DNA from: Branchiostoma floridae
Lineage: Eukaryota > Chordata > Leptocardii > Amphioxiformes > Branchiostomatidae
DNA: 64,000 bases
Assembly: GCF_000003815.2 (NCBI RefSeq)
Contig: NC_049982.1
Span: 3,989,259-4,053,258 of the forward strand
Reading direction: 5' to 3'
A program made the translations under genes and the position numbers. The notes beneath the pieces are model-generated. The model saw nothing but the letters and a program-made list of their open reading frames with translations, was not told the origin of the DNA and made no database searches. Position 1 is the first letter of the stretch. Each line of letters starts with the position of its first letter. Of the stretch, positions 24,321-36,000 are shown piece after piece.

Positions 24321-24909
24321 ATGTGTGGGTTTTGTGATGTTAAAAGGAGAACTGTTTTCTTTTGTATATTAAATCTAGGCCAGATCATATGTACGATTCT
24401 GTTACTGACCTGAGTGGTCTTCTTCTGTCCGTTGTTAGTTTTGTGTGGAGTTCTAAAAAAATACATATTGCAACCTCTTTGAGTCCCAGGAATTTCATGG
24501 TCTTTTTATACCTCTTTTTCTCCGGCCGTCAACTGAGCCTCCTAGCCTGATTAAATCTTGCTTATAACAGCCCGCCCAACATCCGCCGGCCTCTGCGAGG
24601 AGGGTCAGTTACAGCCCCGGACAGCAGAGTTTATGTTACTCAGACTAGCAGCCTTCTTGTCCCCATTGAAGAACTTCGCACAAAAATACACCAAAACCCA
24701 ACTCAAATTCCCCGCCATTTTGTGCCTTGACCTCTGACCTCCAAACAAGTATCATGGCAGCTTTTGGTTGTAGACTATTGTTTCCTGTGTTTGGGGAATG
24801 TTGTGGGGCCATGGTCCCATTCTTTATACCGTCTGACCCTTCTGTAACCCGTCCTTAAGCCGTGAAAGGGTTTATTTTGACGTGGGCTGTGGGTGTATTC
24901 GTCGGAAAG

Positions 24910-25090
24910 GGGTGCGGTGGTGCACCGAGCGCTCACAGACAGACGGGCGGGGAGGGGGGCAGTGGGGCACCGAGTGGTCCCAGACAGACGGGCGGGGAGG
25001 GGTGCGGTGGTGCACCGAGAGCTCATAGCCAATCGTGCGGGGACAGGTGCGGTGGTGCACCGAGAGCTCCCAGACAGACAGACGGGAGAG
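24910..25090 (+). repeat. 45-base minisatellite, 4 copies, just upstream of the first GT54 start
   Basis: CACCGAG occurs at 24923, 24968, 25013 and 25058, an exact 45-base period. Each unit carries CACCGAGnGnTCnCAGACAGACGGG. Because 45 is a multiple of three, frames stay open and give 15-residue repeats, but none of these frames begins with ATG. It ends two bases before the GT54 start codon. Confidence 0.85.
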
Positions 25091-25091
25091 G

Positions 25092-25188
25092 ATGGCTATC
25101 CGGTCCGGTGTGAGGCTCTGGTTGACTCGGAACGTTGTTCTCGGCTCCCTGGCGGTTTCCCTCGCTCTGAACGCCTGGATTCTGTCCA
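25092..25188 (+). CDS. MGAT4-like: GT54 paralogue 1, exon 1 (signal anchor)
   Basis: Encodes M-A-I-R-S-G-V-R-L-W then a hydrophobic VVLGSLAVSLALNAWIL segment ending in NAWILS, close to NAWIMS in paralogue 2 and NLWMLT in paralogue 3. Donor GTAAGT, phase 1. Confidence 0.88.
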
Positions 25189-28074
25189 GTAAGTTATTCT
25201 TAGAATTCTTCTTCTTGGTACCCTTGGTGTGACAAAGACGAATCGTTAAAAGTATTTATGCAAATTACTTGGGAGGGAGTGTGCACCTGCCACATGTAAC
25301 GTTAGAGCAGATATTTATTACTTTTGTTATTTTCCAATGATGTTCCATGATAATAATTGACAACCCAGGCTGGAAATCTAGAGGCCACGCATTTGATACC
25401 TAGCAAACCCAGAACAGACTTAGTATTGTCAAGGAGCTTATATAACCTCCTTGGTATTATGAACAATACACTGAATACAGTAATAACCTGGATACCAGAC
25501 CCCAGTCTGATCTCAAAAATATCTATCTTGTAGGCCTACAGCCCAATCTCAAAAATATCTATCGTGTAGGCACGGTAGATGTTTTAGAGATCGGGCAGGG
25601 GTCTGGTATCCCGAGGCAATACTTGTAAGGGGTGACCTGGTGTGCTTGTCATGGCAAAATATAATTGAGCCACATTGTAGTTACCCCTAGCTCCTTGACA
25701 AAGCATCAAGCTGCACCTTTAAGATGACAGCTTTAACTTTAAGATGAATAATTTACCCTATTTTTACATATGGCTCAATGTCCCCAGGTACTCTGCTGCA
25801 GCTGGGAGCGGACCCGACCTGTGACGGGCAGAGAGAGACACTGATCCAGTCCATGAGGATACTAAACAACAGACTCCTGAGACAGGAAGGCACAGACGAA
25901 CCCGCAGTGATAGGATCCAAGGTTTGTTTTATTTGTTTGCACCTTTGTTTATTCATGAAAGCTCAAATAGGCCTGCAGGCTGCTTTTCATTCAGTTCATG
26001 AAGGAGGAGGTACAAAATATGTATTAGTAGTAGAGGTACAGACTTGTCTGGGGAATTGTACATTTAAACCAGTTGATGGTGACATCAGTTAATGAGCGAA
26101 TTGAGGAATGAGTTCTAGAGCACTCGTTCGATGAAACACAGACACTCCTGCAAGAGAACCGAGGGCTTTTCGGATGTTAGAATGCCTGTTCGAATGAGTG
26201 CTTGAACCCATTCCTTGATTTGCTCATGTGTAGGGTCTAATCAGCGCCCTCGTCCCAAATTTGGATGATTCCAGACGTTTACATCATCTGTAACCGTTAC
26301 ATATGTTTTCCTGCAGATGTCCAGCGGAGACAGTGTCAGCTGTAACAGACCAGGTCTCGTTGACCCAGAAGCTACCAGAGTTTGGGGGAAACCTCGCAAG
26401 ACCAAAGGTAAACTGTAGACATTAAAGGCACTTTGGTGAAACACTTTAGTAAGAAATTTCTGCCAATTCCTTTTCTCAGAATCAAAATGCCTGGAAATTT
26501 TGGTAGACACAGCATAGTACAGTGTATAGGAGCATTCACTGGAAGTATTCACTAGTAGGAGATGCACCTTGCAGATTTCTTACAAAATTAAAATTAAAAT
26601 TGTTTATATGATCCTTCTCTCACTTGCATTCACTCCCACAAAATGCAAATACAGTGCATCATTTGTGAGTGAGTTAAAGTAAGTGTGAGTAAGACACTCA
26701 CTCATTCACTCACTCACTCACTCACAAGGGCAGTCATAATTCATATGCCTGCATTTCAGTTGTTAAGGTTTGATTGCAGATTTCAGACTACTTCTGCTCT
26801 GTAGGTTGATCATATCAAGGTCGAGATCTATTCAGGTGCTGTCTATATTGAACTATGTCAAGTTTACTCAAACTTGGGGCATTTGTTTTGTGTACTTTCC
26901 AGGTTTTCTATCCATAGGCATTCCAACTGTCCAGAGAGAGATCAACACCAACTACCTTGACATCACACTGAACTCTTTAATCGAGCACACGTCAAAAAGC
27001 GATCAGGAACAGGTCACTATTGTCATACTCCTGGCAGACTTGGATAACGATTACAACAGGAAACTTTCACTGGACATTTACCGGAACTACTCCCTGTATC
27101 TGAACAGTGGCTTCATGCAGGTCGTGCAGGCACCAAAGCATTTTTATCCTCCACTGGAGGGGTTGAAGCAGAACTTCAATGACACACAAGAGCGGGTAAA
27201 ATGGCGGTCGAAACAGTGCGTGGATTTCTCCTTTCTTTTCAGCTACTGCCGTGATTTGTCCGAGTTCTATCTCCAGCTCGAAGACGACGTCATATCGTCG
27301 GAAAAGTACCTGACTGGAATCAGGGACTTCATCAATTCCCAGACATCCGCCTGGACCATGCTGGAATTCTCGGAGCTCGGTTTCATCGGGAAGCTGTTCA
27401 AGTCGTCGGACCTGCAGCGCCTCGCCGACTTCATCATGCTGTTTTACCAGGAGATGCCTGTGGACTACCTGATCCGCTACTTCATCCAGCTGCTGCCACA
27501 CCAGAAGTCCTTCCTGCACCTGCCTTCCCTGTTCCAGCACATCGGGAAGCACTCCTCCCTCTCGGGGAAAGAGCAGAACCTGGTCGACTCCTTCTTCGTG
27601 GACTCCTTGAAGAGGAGATATAACGACTCAGACAACCCGTCGGCGGCCGTGAGCACGAACATCCCGATCTTCAGGCAGTTCAAGCCGCAGCTGGCGTACA
27701 GCGCGGAGCCCGGGTACTTCTGGGCCAAGAGCCCGCTGGCCGGGCAGGCGTTCTTCATCCTGTTCGAGGATGCTGCGAGACTCTCCAGGATCGTCATAGA
27801 GACGGGTTCCGCGGAACATCCCACGGACGTCCTGGAGAACGGAACCCTAGAGGCCAGTGCACGCCTCTTGTCCGTGAACGAGCTGGACAACACGCCATAC
27901 TGCTCCGACTACGTGAAACTCGGAGACTTCAAAAACGGGAGGATCGAGACGGTAACGCAGAGCAGGGAAGGACTGGGGTCGTTTGAGGTGAAGTGCCTGA
28001 AGGTGACGGTGACCAAAGATCAGCAGGTGTGGCTGCTGGTGAAGGAAATTGCCGTGTGGACAGTAAAACAGTAA
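25092..28074 (+). CDS. MGAT4-like: GT54 family N-acetylglucosaminyltransferase, paralogue 1 (gene span, 4 exons)
   Basis: Coding exons are 25092-25188, 25788-25921, 26317-26407 and 26903-28074, giving 497 residues. Phases (1, 0, 1) match the two neighbouring paralogues. The family (GnT-IV, alpha-1,3-mannosyl-glycoprotein 4-beta-GlcNAc transferase) adds GlcNAc from UDP-GlcNAc to the alpha-1,3-mannose arm of N-glycans in the Golgi. The protein has a short cytosolic tail and signal anchor (about 10-33), a stem with QRETLIQSM, then the GT54 catalytic domain starting at GFLSIGIPTVQRE. The metal-binding EDD lies at about 234-236 within LQLEDDV. A C-terminal beta-sandwich (lectin-like) domain starts near residue 375 with GYFWA and LSRIVIETGS. 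I chose the ATG at 25092 because an in-frame extension to 25035 is not conserved in the paralogues. It is full-length for the family; MGAT4C-type orthology is possible but untested. Confidence 0.9.
25491..25610. mobile_element. Hairpin MITE in intron 1 of GT54 paralogue 1
   Basis: GATACCAGACCCC at the left and its inverse GGGGTCTGGTATC at the right close a 120-base foldback. An internal direct repeat reads ATCTCAAAAATATCTATC (twice). Confidence 0.65.
25788..25921 (+). CDS. MGAT4-like: GT54 paralogue 1, exon 2 (stem)
   Basis: Begins after CCCCAG with TLLQLGADPTCDGQRETL and continues IQSMRILNNRLLRQE, aligning with ETQRDTLIQSMDLLNKALLR in paralogue 2. Phase 1 to 0. Confidence 0.88.
26317..26407 (+). 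CDS. MGAT4-like: GT54 paralogue 1, exon 3 (stem)
   Basis: Encodes MSSGDSVSCNRPG then VDPEATRVWGKPRKTK, matching VDTDAVRVWGKPRRTK of paralogue 2. Phase 0 to 1, donor GTAAAC. Confidence 0.87.
26903..28074 (+). CDS. MGAT4-like: GT54 paralogue 1, exon 4 (catalytic plus C-terminal domain)
   Basis: A large terminal exon from GFLSIGIPTVQRE to WTVKQ-stop. It holds the complete GT54 catalytic domain, the EDD motif, WTMLEFSELGFIGKLF, the SLFQHIGKHSSL block and the C-terminal sandwich domain. The last exon is much more GC-rich than its flanks. Confidence 0.93.
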
Positions 28075-28302
28075 CCCACCCCCGTTGTGTAATGGAAGGG
28101 TCCAAAATGAAACGTAAAGACATGTAGGACAGCTTGACAGGCTCAAGATATTGTTATTTTAAACAATGATATAACAATGCAAGATAGAAATATTTTTACA
28201 TATCTTCATCCATGATATTTATATCTGTCTATCTATCTACATGTATGTACATCATTACATCTACCCATTTTATCTATCTGTCCATGTCTATATTAATATG
28301 GA

Positions 28303-28470
28303 AGAAGTTTATTTGCGAGTTCGTGCCCGAGGGCTAATTGCAAGTACATGGTATAAACATAGTGACAATGGACAGTCATGAACAATATTCTACACTAATA
28401 CTAGTGCTATTTCTAAACAGGTTAGGTTTGACTTCTTTTTTGGAAGCAGCGGGAAACGAAAAGCCCCACC
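28303..28470. repeat. Dispersed repeat (GCCCGAGGGCTAATTGCA family)
   Basis: Contains AGTTTATTTGCGAGTTCGTG, CCCGAGGGCTAATTGCAAGT and the closing GGTTTGACTTCTTTTTTGG, nearly identical to the copy at 61640-61805. Confidence 0.65.
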
Positions 28471-28981
28471 TTTTCTAAAATCTCTCTCTCCATCTCTATC
28501 CATCACTCTGTGTCTTTCTCTCTCTCTCACCCATGCCAGCAATATCAAATTTTATAATGCCAATTTTGCAGAACTGACTATGCAAATGTAACACTACACA
28601 AATTGTTGCTTCTGACTTTCTGTATGTAAGATGTGTCTGTTTGATGGATATTTTGATATGTAACTAGTACCTATCATTTCGTATTTTGTTGTAGGCAATT
28701 GAATAGTTTTTTGTGCTTTAATAGCACCAGCTGCAATATGGGTCCATGGTTAGAACACAGATATGAGGAGAATGACTTCATGTTATTTTTAAAGTTCATC
28801 TGTGTTGGTAGAAGTTGTTCTGAGTCAAAAGTTGTATTTGCCGTCCAGAGAACGTTTTTCTACCAAGCAATGTCCCTGGAACACTCTTTTGTTGACTACC
28901 ACTCGCATTTCCACCACTACTGCCTCCTTAAGCATTCAAAAGGAAACTCCGAGACACTCTGGGCAACCCTTACATATCATG

Positions 28982-29190
28982 CTAGTTCACCTTTATCTGC
29001 GGGGTGACCTTTATCCGTACAAGTCTTTAAAAGCAGCACATTTAGGAGTATTGAGTCTGCGGACTGTGGTTTCAAATTTTTCAAAATGTTCCGACTTGAA
29101 ACCACCATCCGTAGACTTCATATCCCTAAATACGTTTTTTTGTTTTTACAAACAACGGATATAGGTTACCCTCGGATAAAGGTGAACCAG
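28982..29190. mobile_element. TIR element (TAGTTCACCTTTATC terminus)
   Basis: The left end CTAGTTCACCTTTATCTGCG then GGGTGACCTTTATCCGT is mirrored on the right by CGGATATAGGTTACCCTCG then GATAAAGGTGAACCAG. About 35 bases of inverted terminus enclose about 140 bases. No clear target duplication was confirmed. Confidence 0.6.
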
Positions 29191-30964
29191 CGTTATATCC
29201 ACTGACCCTTACCTCTTCCTGTATATACCATTATTGCAGATACTGTATCCTACCTTAGACACTTACATGTATATCACTTTTTTTTATGCACTAATAACAT
29301 TGTTGACTTTGACTTTATTCAGATTGTAACAAAGCAATACAAATATTGTTATTAACTTTAAGGTTCATCTGTGTTCGTAGAAGTCACTATTGGACTAGTT
29401 AATCTGTAATATCCAACACAAAAATTGGACTCACCTAAATTTTTTACTGAACAGCACCAGAATATTGTTATTGTTTTATTGTCCTGTCCATTTCAAAGCC
29501 GTTATAGTGTATTTGCCTCTGTCAGCAGGGTTGGCCCTTTGTAATAGCCACAGGCTAGTTGGGCAACCCTAACTGTGTGTGCTGATATCTTTACATACAT
29601 AAACCTAAGAAAATATTTAGGTGCTTCCCTGTGTACCCACAAAAAATAATTGGGTGCACAGCTCCAATTTTGGGTGCACCTGAGTGCACATGCACCCAGT
29701 ATTTCGAGCCCTGCTCTGTGACGTCGTGTTAGACGCAGAGGTTGTTACATTAAATTGCAGAAAAGTCTATGGCGATGAGTCACTTCATCTGAGTAACATG
29801 ATGTCACAGAAGCAGTGGATTGTTGATTCCTTGACAAAGACCAGAGTTAGACTGTGGAAAATTTGGGTGAGTCGAATTTTTTATTGCGCATCCCAGTATT
29901 CAGCTAGAAGGACTTAGGGGATGCCACCCCGTAAGGGGCAGTATAGCCCCAATGGTGCTGTCATACACCATATGACTCTACTACTACCACTACAATTTTT
30001 TTTTCTGTGAAATTATTGTTTAACTTTGCTTCACGATGACTTTGTGTTGGGTTTATGTTTTACTCCTGTACGCTGCTAGATAGATATGTAACTTTACACA
30101 CTATGATTTGATTGTGATTATAGTTTGTGGGAGCTTTCAATAGCTGTGTTTTATGTTCATGGTTGAAAAAACAACTGCAGTAAAACATTTGCAAAACAGA
30201 ACATTTTTGAAGACATCACTGTGTGATTAGACATACGTCACTCTTCTTCAGTGTTAGGCCATGTTCATTTGATTATAATTGTTTGTTTGTTTTTTTTGTT
30301 TTTTTTTTTTTTACTCAATGGTCACCACGTAACAAGGCCTGAAGGCCACTCAAGGTTACGGGTTACATGATTGGAACTGTAACAGCAACTCTTCGCCCTA
30401 GGTCAGAAACATCATGATTGAGACCAGCCCAATTGCTCACTATGAGTGAGGACTAACTGACCCAATAGGCGAAGCAGGGGTTACGAGGGCTGCCCGGGAG
30501 ATTCCCTACCCCTATTTCGGCCGGAATTTTCAAAATCATGCCCGAGGGCTAATTGCATACACAGTCTCAAGAACTAAGAGAGGTAAGTACATAAAACTAG
30601 TGTCTAATCAACTACATGATACTATGGATACTATTGTCGGGTTTGACTTCTTCTTTGAAGGCAGTGGTTAATGAACTGTCCCACGTTCTGTATGATGGTG
30701 GGATTTTGTGCCTTTAATAGAAATGTAGTCTTTTTTTTTCATTTGATTATATGGTGACATCCTCTGGGAACCCCCAAACTGATTCGAGCTTGTGGATAGA
30801 AGGAAAAAAAAGGTTGGTCAAGAAAAGGTTGCCTTCCTTATGAAATCTAAGTGTTCAGGAAGGTGAAAAAACGTCTGAGAACACATGCAGGAAGATTATA
30901 GCTGAGTGCAATTGTAAAGTCTTGTATGTCAGCTAATGAACTAGCAAAGCATCCAACCAAGCAT

Positions 30965-31135
30965 ATGGCGTGGGACCGCGTGGCGCAATCGAGTTCGAAC
31001 CCGCCGTGTCACCGATCTTGTGCCCTTGGGAAAGGCACTTTACACGACTTTCCTCACTTCACTCAGGTGAAAAATGAGTGCCAAGGTCTTCAGCAAGTTG
31101 AAGTTGGTCGCCTCAAAACGTAAGAAGAAGAAGAT
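30965..31135 (+). repeat. tRNA-related SINE fragment
   Basis: GCGTGGCGCAATCG resembles a pol III A box and AGTTCGAACCCGCC a B box. The two are almost adjacent, so the tRNA-like head is internally deleted. The body TGCCCTTGGGAAAGGCACTT then TACACGACTTTCCTCACTTC is typical of tRNA-derived SINEs. It is not a functional tRNA gene. Confidence 0.6.
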
Positions 31136-31887
31136 GTCTGAGTATGGTGACACTGTGCTGAACAATAACTCAACAGTTCACTAAGATTGAGCTAAATTTA
31201 AATATGGTTTGAGGAAAGCGTGATTCGTTGTTATTTGAAACGAGGACAATTCTTTCAATCATTCCATTTGGTTTAATTTTCATATCAAAACTTAGAGCAA
31301 ATGCGTTACCCGCACTATTCAGTTTTTCCATTGCAGCATTTTTTCACAGAAAATCACGCTCATTAAACACAGACATAGATACATTGATAACTTAAATCGT
31401 ATCCCATTTAGAAAATATATATACAAAACTTGCAGACATGTCGCTCAGCACTCAATACTAGTTGGGGCTATTGGCTATAATAATAAACACATCGTCAGAT
31501 ACTTATGAAAAGCCGACAGAGTTAAAGATACGAAATGTGTATCATACATGTATTTGTAGCTCGGTTCAAATAAGACATCTTAAGACATCAGCACTTTCGT
31601 GCAAATTAGTTGAAGGAGTTAAAGCTATTGATACAATGGAATGGTATTGAAGACACTTGGACATTTGTGCACTAGAGTGACAAAAAACATCACTGAACGA
31701 ATTATCTAATTCTTTTCACTCATTTAAATTTTCAGTTTGGGCAGTCGTATCAAAAACAACTGCTTTTGAAAAAAGCTGCTATTATCGGTGGCTAGTTGAC
31801 CCGTACATGATAGCTGCATCCCATCCATATCCGCCTCACGGCAAAATTGGTAATAGAAATCATTTGGCACTTTGTTTGGTGATTTTC

Positions 31888-33056
31888 TTATTTCGCGGTC
31901 CACACGGCGATCTCCCTCACCAGGATCCACATCTTCTGGTCTCCTGTGACCGTCACCTTCAGGCATTTCACCGGCACCGGTACCCCGCCCTGGGTCGACA
32001 TTTCAAACCTCCCGTTGAGGAAGTTTCCGATCTTCGTGTAGTCCGCGCAGTTCGGCGTGGCGTCAGCGCTCTGGTTCACTGCAGGCGGCAAGAGCTTCGT
32101 GCTCACCTCCAGCGTTCCCTGCTCCAGGATGTCCTTTGGGTGCTCTTCGGAGCCGGTCTCTACGACGATCCTAGAAAGGGTCGCGCGTTTCTCGAAGAGA
32201 ACGAAGAACGCCTGTCCGACCTTCGGCGCCTCGACCCAGAAGTACCCCGGCTCTGAGCTGTACGCCAGCTGCGGCTTGTACTCCCCGAACGCGGACATGT
32301 CTGTGCTCACCACAGCCGGCGGGTTATCGGAGTCGTTGTACCTTCTCTTCAGCGACGCCACGTAAAAGGCGTCGACTAAGTTTTGCTCCTTCCCGATCAG
32401 AGAGGAGTGCTTCCCGATGTGCTGGAACAGCGACGGACGCCGCACGAACGTTTCCCGGTGTGGCAACAGCTTCAAAAAGTGGCGAATCAAAAAATCGTTC
32501 GGCATCTCCTCGTAGAACAGCAGAAGAAAGTCCGCAAGTCGCTGCAGGTCGGAAGACCGGAGAAGCTTCCCGATGAAACCGAGCTCGGAAAATTCCAGCA
32601 TCGACCAAGCAGATGTCTGACCGTTGATGTAGTCCCTGATTGTCGTCAGGTAGTTTTCCGACGACACCACGTCGTCTTCGAGCTGCAGGTAGAACTCCGA
32701 CAAATCCCGACAGTAGCTAAAGAGGAAGGCGTAGTCCACGCACTGCTTTGACCGCCATTTTACGCGATCTTGTGAGTCGTTGAAGTTTTGTTTCAAGCCC
32801 TCCAGTTGCGGATAAAACGATATCGGTGCGTGGACCACCTGCATGAAGCCGTCTTCCAGGTGCCGCGAATAGTTCTTGTAAAGTTCTTGAGACAGCATCT
32901 TGTTGTAATAGCTGTCGAAGTCCGCCAGAAAAATGACGATGATGACCTGTCGCCGATCAGCCTCGGCTGTGTTCTCGATCAGAGAGTCGATGGTGGTGCC
33001 CAGGTAGTGGCTGTCCTTGTCTCTCTTCACCGTTGGAATGCCAATGGTTAAGAATC
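31888..33056 (-). CDS. MGAT4-like: GT54 paralogue 2, exon 4 (catalytic plus C-terminal domain)
   Basis: Acceptor TTTTTCAG, then GFLTIGIPTVKRDKDSHYL through to AVWTAK-stop. All catalytic blocks seen in paralogue 1 are present, including SMLEFSELGFIGKLL and SLFQHIGKHSSL. Confidence 0.93.
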
Positions 33057-36000
33057 CTGAAAAATAAACGATAGTATCGATACATAACTTTCCATGTTAA
33101 CTTAATGTCTTTTTATAGTCTTGAAGTGGTAAAGATCATTAACGAATTCCGAATCGTTGACAAAATGCTAACTTATAAAAAGTACGATTTGCTGGTAGCA
33201 ACCAACAAAAATAAATTTATCTACGATACATGTATTGCCAACACGTACGGCTTATCTCTTTCATGATACAAAATAAACCAAATATAATATAGTGGACGCT
33301 TTCTGAAACATCTGACTCTTTAGACAAATTATCCAGCTGCTTGGTGTATTTTGTATCACGTAATGTTGTGCCTGGATGTCTAACCTTTATTGACGTAACT
33401 TACCTTTTTTTTACCTTTACTAAATTGTCTTCTGTCTGAATTGTCAAGGAACAACATTTCCTATTGAACATCTGAAATTGTCTTCATTCATAGTTAGAGT
33501 ATAAAAGACCTGTTTCTTCCAGATCACTTCAGTGTCACTGACGAAGGATAGTGGATTCTATCCGAAACGTCTGACCGTTTCAAAACCATATCCAGTTGCT
33601 TGAGTAAATAATTTTTGATGTAACTTACCTTTTGTTCTGCGAGGTTTTCCCCAAACTCTGACGGCGTCTGTATCCACTGGACTTGATCTGCTGCAGTCTG
33701 CACAGGGCTTCTCCTACGGAACAAGACGCGCATTTGAAACTTAAAAGCCCCCTTTCGGTTGTGTTTGTTCGACTGTATGTAAATTTATATGGATATGTCT
33801 TTATCTTATATATGTGTGCGTTCATGTCAATCTGGGCGTTTTTTATTGTTAGATATCTATCATTTACTGTCATTATTATTCATTGACTTTTTTATACAGT
33901 TCACTTCTATTCCGCTTGTATTGTTTCTGACCTCCGAAGTCTGTGCTCTGTTTACCTTATTTGGGCTCCTTTGGAATTGAGCCAAAATTGCCTGACGGAG
34001 CTAATGATATCTATTCAAGATTGACAAACAGACAAATAATCGTGGAAGCTAAACTTTCATCCAACGCTAATGTGTACACGGCTCAAATTTTCAACGACCA
34101 CTGTCACCTTCTTCAGGATCAATAGTGACCAGTCAGCTCCAAATGTGAAATCGCGAGTTACAAGCACCTGATTTCATTAGTTTAGCTTTGTACTGAAACG
34201 GACAAATAAATGAATATCAATTCAGCTTTATAAATTTTCCTAAATTGTAAGGAGTTTGCCATGCAAGGTGTCATATTTCAACCCTGTAACAGCTCCTTCC
34301 CATCCTCTGTGTGTATCAATGTCTGTTTGCTGTTTTTTTTTTTTTACTGGACAGGACATGTGAGTGTGGTTTCAAAGTTATATCATGTTTTATCACCCTA
34401 CCATCATCCTCACCCCAAACCCAGCAGCCGTCCGAAATAAATCCCCAGGTTTTTTATTTATTCACTTATTTAAACTTTACCATATGCATGTACACAAAAT
34501 GGTGGAGAGGCAAAAACAGGTAATAACCTATACCAGTTGCCTCCCGTGCAACTAAATTATACAATAATAGAAAAATAATCATAAATGATAATAAGTAATA
34601 ACAATTGTACAAAATAATAGTAATAATAATGATAGTGTCAACAAAAATTTTAAAAAAATACAATAATAACAAATATAAAGAAATGAATCATAGAAATACA
34701 TGTAATAGTAAAATGAAATATGAAATATCTAGAAAGGTGTACAACTGGGACATGTAGGTTGTCTGTCACTAACCTGGCGCTCGTTGACCACAGCTTTGCC
34801 GATGTCCACATTAGGATTGTCTTGTCTGAGTAGAGCCTTGTTGAGTAAGTCCATAGACTGTATCAGCGTATCCCTCTGTGTTTCACAAGCTGGGCCCACT
34901 TGTCGTTTTTCTGGCTGTTGCTGCTGTTGCTGCAAAGTGCCTGAGAACAGGGCAGAAAGCATGTAACACCAGCGTCTGCATTCTGATATCAAGGTCATCA
35001 AGGTCCCCATTCCAGACTGGGGCTCGGTCGGTTTTTGCAGGAGCGAAAAATGAAAGTGTTTATCGTATAAGGTAGACATAATTGCATTCCTCTCCAGCAA
35101 AGGATTTGTCAATATTGTAACTTGAATAAGATAGAAGACGAGTGTCATTTTATTGTTGACTGTTCACTATACAACGATGAGAGAAACATCTTCTTCAAAT
35201 GTGTACAAGATAAGTTCTCATGCTTTATGCATTTAAATAGCACTGAAAAATTTACATTTCTAGTGCAATTAGACAAACCATGTATTCTAAACTCCACCTG
35301 CAACTACATTTACGACTGTATTAAGAAGCGAGAAGTTGAACCTGTACATACTAGTAGTAGTACTAGTATACTTTAGACTTTGTAGTTCCAGTCATGTATC
35401 ACAGTTTTCACAGATTGTACTTAGAATCACTAGGAGATGTATCCTATTCACCTTGACCTGTACTTAGCTTGTTAGAAAGCAAAAACGTACAATAAAGGTC
35501 TTCTTCATTTTATAAACGCGTGTATAAACGTAAATGAATGTGTTGACCGTGGCATAAGGCCGATGTCACATTTCCAAACCGGGGCCCAGCCGTGCAGCTT
35601 TCAGGCTCGAAAAGTATGATATGAAAGACACCAATTGCAAAGTACACAATACGTAAAGAGAATAGTCGTATATATGTATTTGCGTATACTTTTACGCGTA
35701 TAAAATTTCTATTTTTCGTTTCCTCAAACAGCCAGGGTGAGCTTTGGTTTGGAAACGTGACGTTAGCCAGGGGCTATTTTTAGAATAATCGAAAATGCAC
35801 CACCCATGTCTACTCTATACACGTTCGTATAGACACAGATCATACAGCACAGGGGTCGAGTTTAGTGTACTTTGATACTACAACATTCGATTCTCAGTGT
35901 AACTTATTATTGTAAGGTTAGGGCTATGGCCAAACTTCGAATACAAACATTACCCTAACCAAAGAACCTTGACCTAACAAACGACCATGTTAACATCCTT

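Larger units (their letters stand above)
15572..24860. other. Gene-poor interval with DNA elements
   Basis: No exon chain or recognisable protein is seen on either strand. The 150-residue plus ORF at 15901-16353 is low-complexity and overlaps a dispersed repeat (GGTTACGGGTTGCATGAAT, also near 30350). Contents are a (TATC)n run near 16930, the Harbinger-like element at 17659-18473, a repeat shared by 18479-18605 and 19696-19874, a hairpin MITE at 20180-20405, a LINE 3' tail near 21290-21350 and the pogo-like MITE at 22743. Confidence 0.5.
28075..31887. other. Intergenic between convergent GT54 paralogues 1 and 2; repeats only
   Basis: No gene is supported. It holds a (TATC)n tract near 28210-28290, dispersed repeat copies at 28303-28470 and 30535-30700, a TIR element at 28982-29190, a repeat with GGTTACGGGTTACATGA near 30310-30520 and a tRNA-like SINE fragment at 30965-31135. 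Confidence 0.55.

Noticed and set aside
27067-28146. Long minus-strand ORFs opposite GT54 paralogue 1 (and the plus-strand ones opposite paralogues 2 and 3)
   Set aside because: They are antisense shadows of GC-rich catalytic exons; the sense proteins are conserved among three paralogues and the shadows are not.
30965-31010. A tRNA gene (A-box and B-box-like motifs)
   Set aside because: The boxes are almost adjacent and no cloverleaf can form; it is a deleted SINE head.
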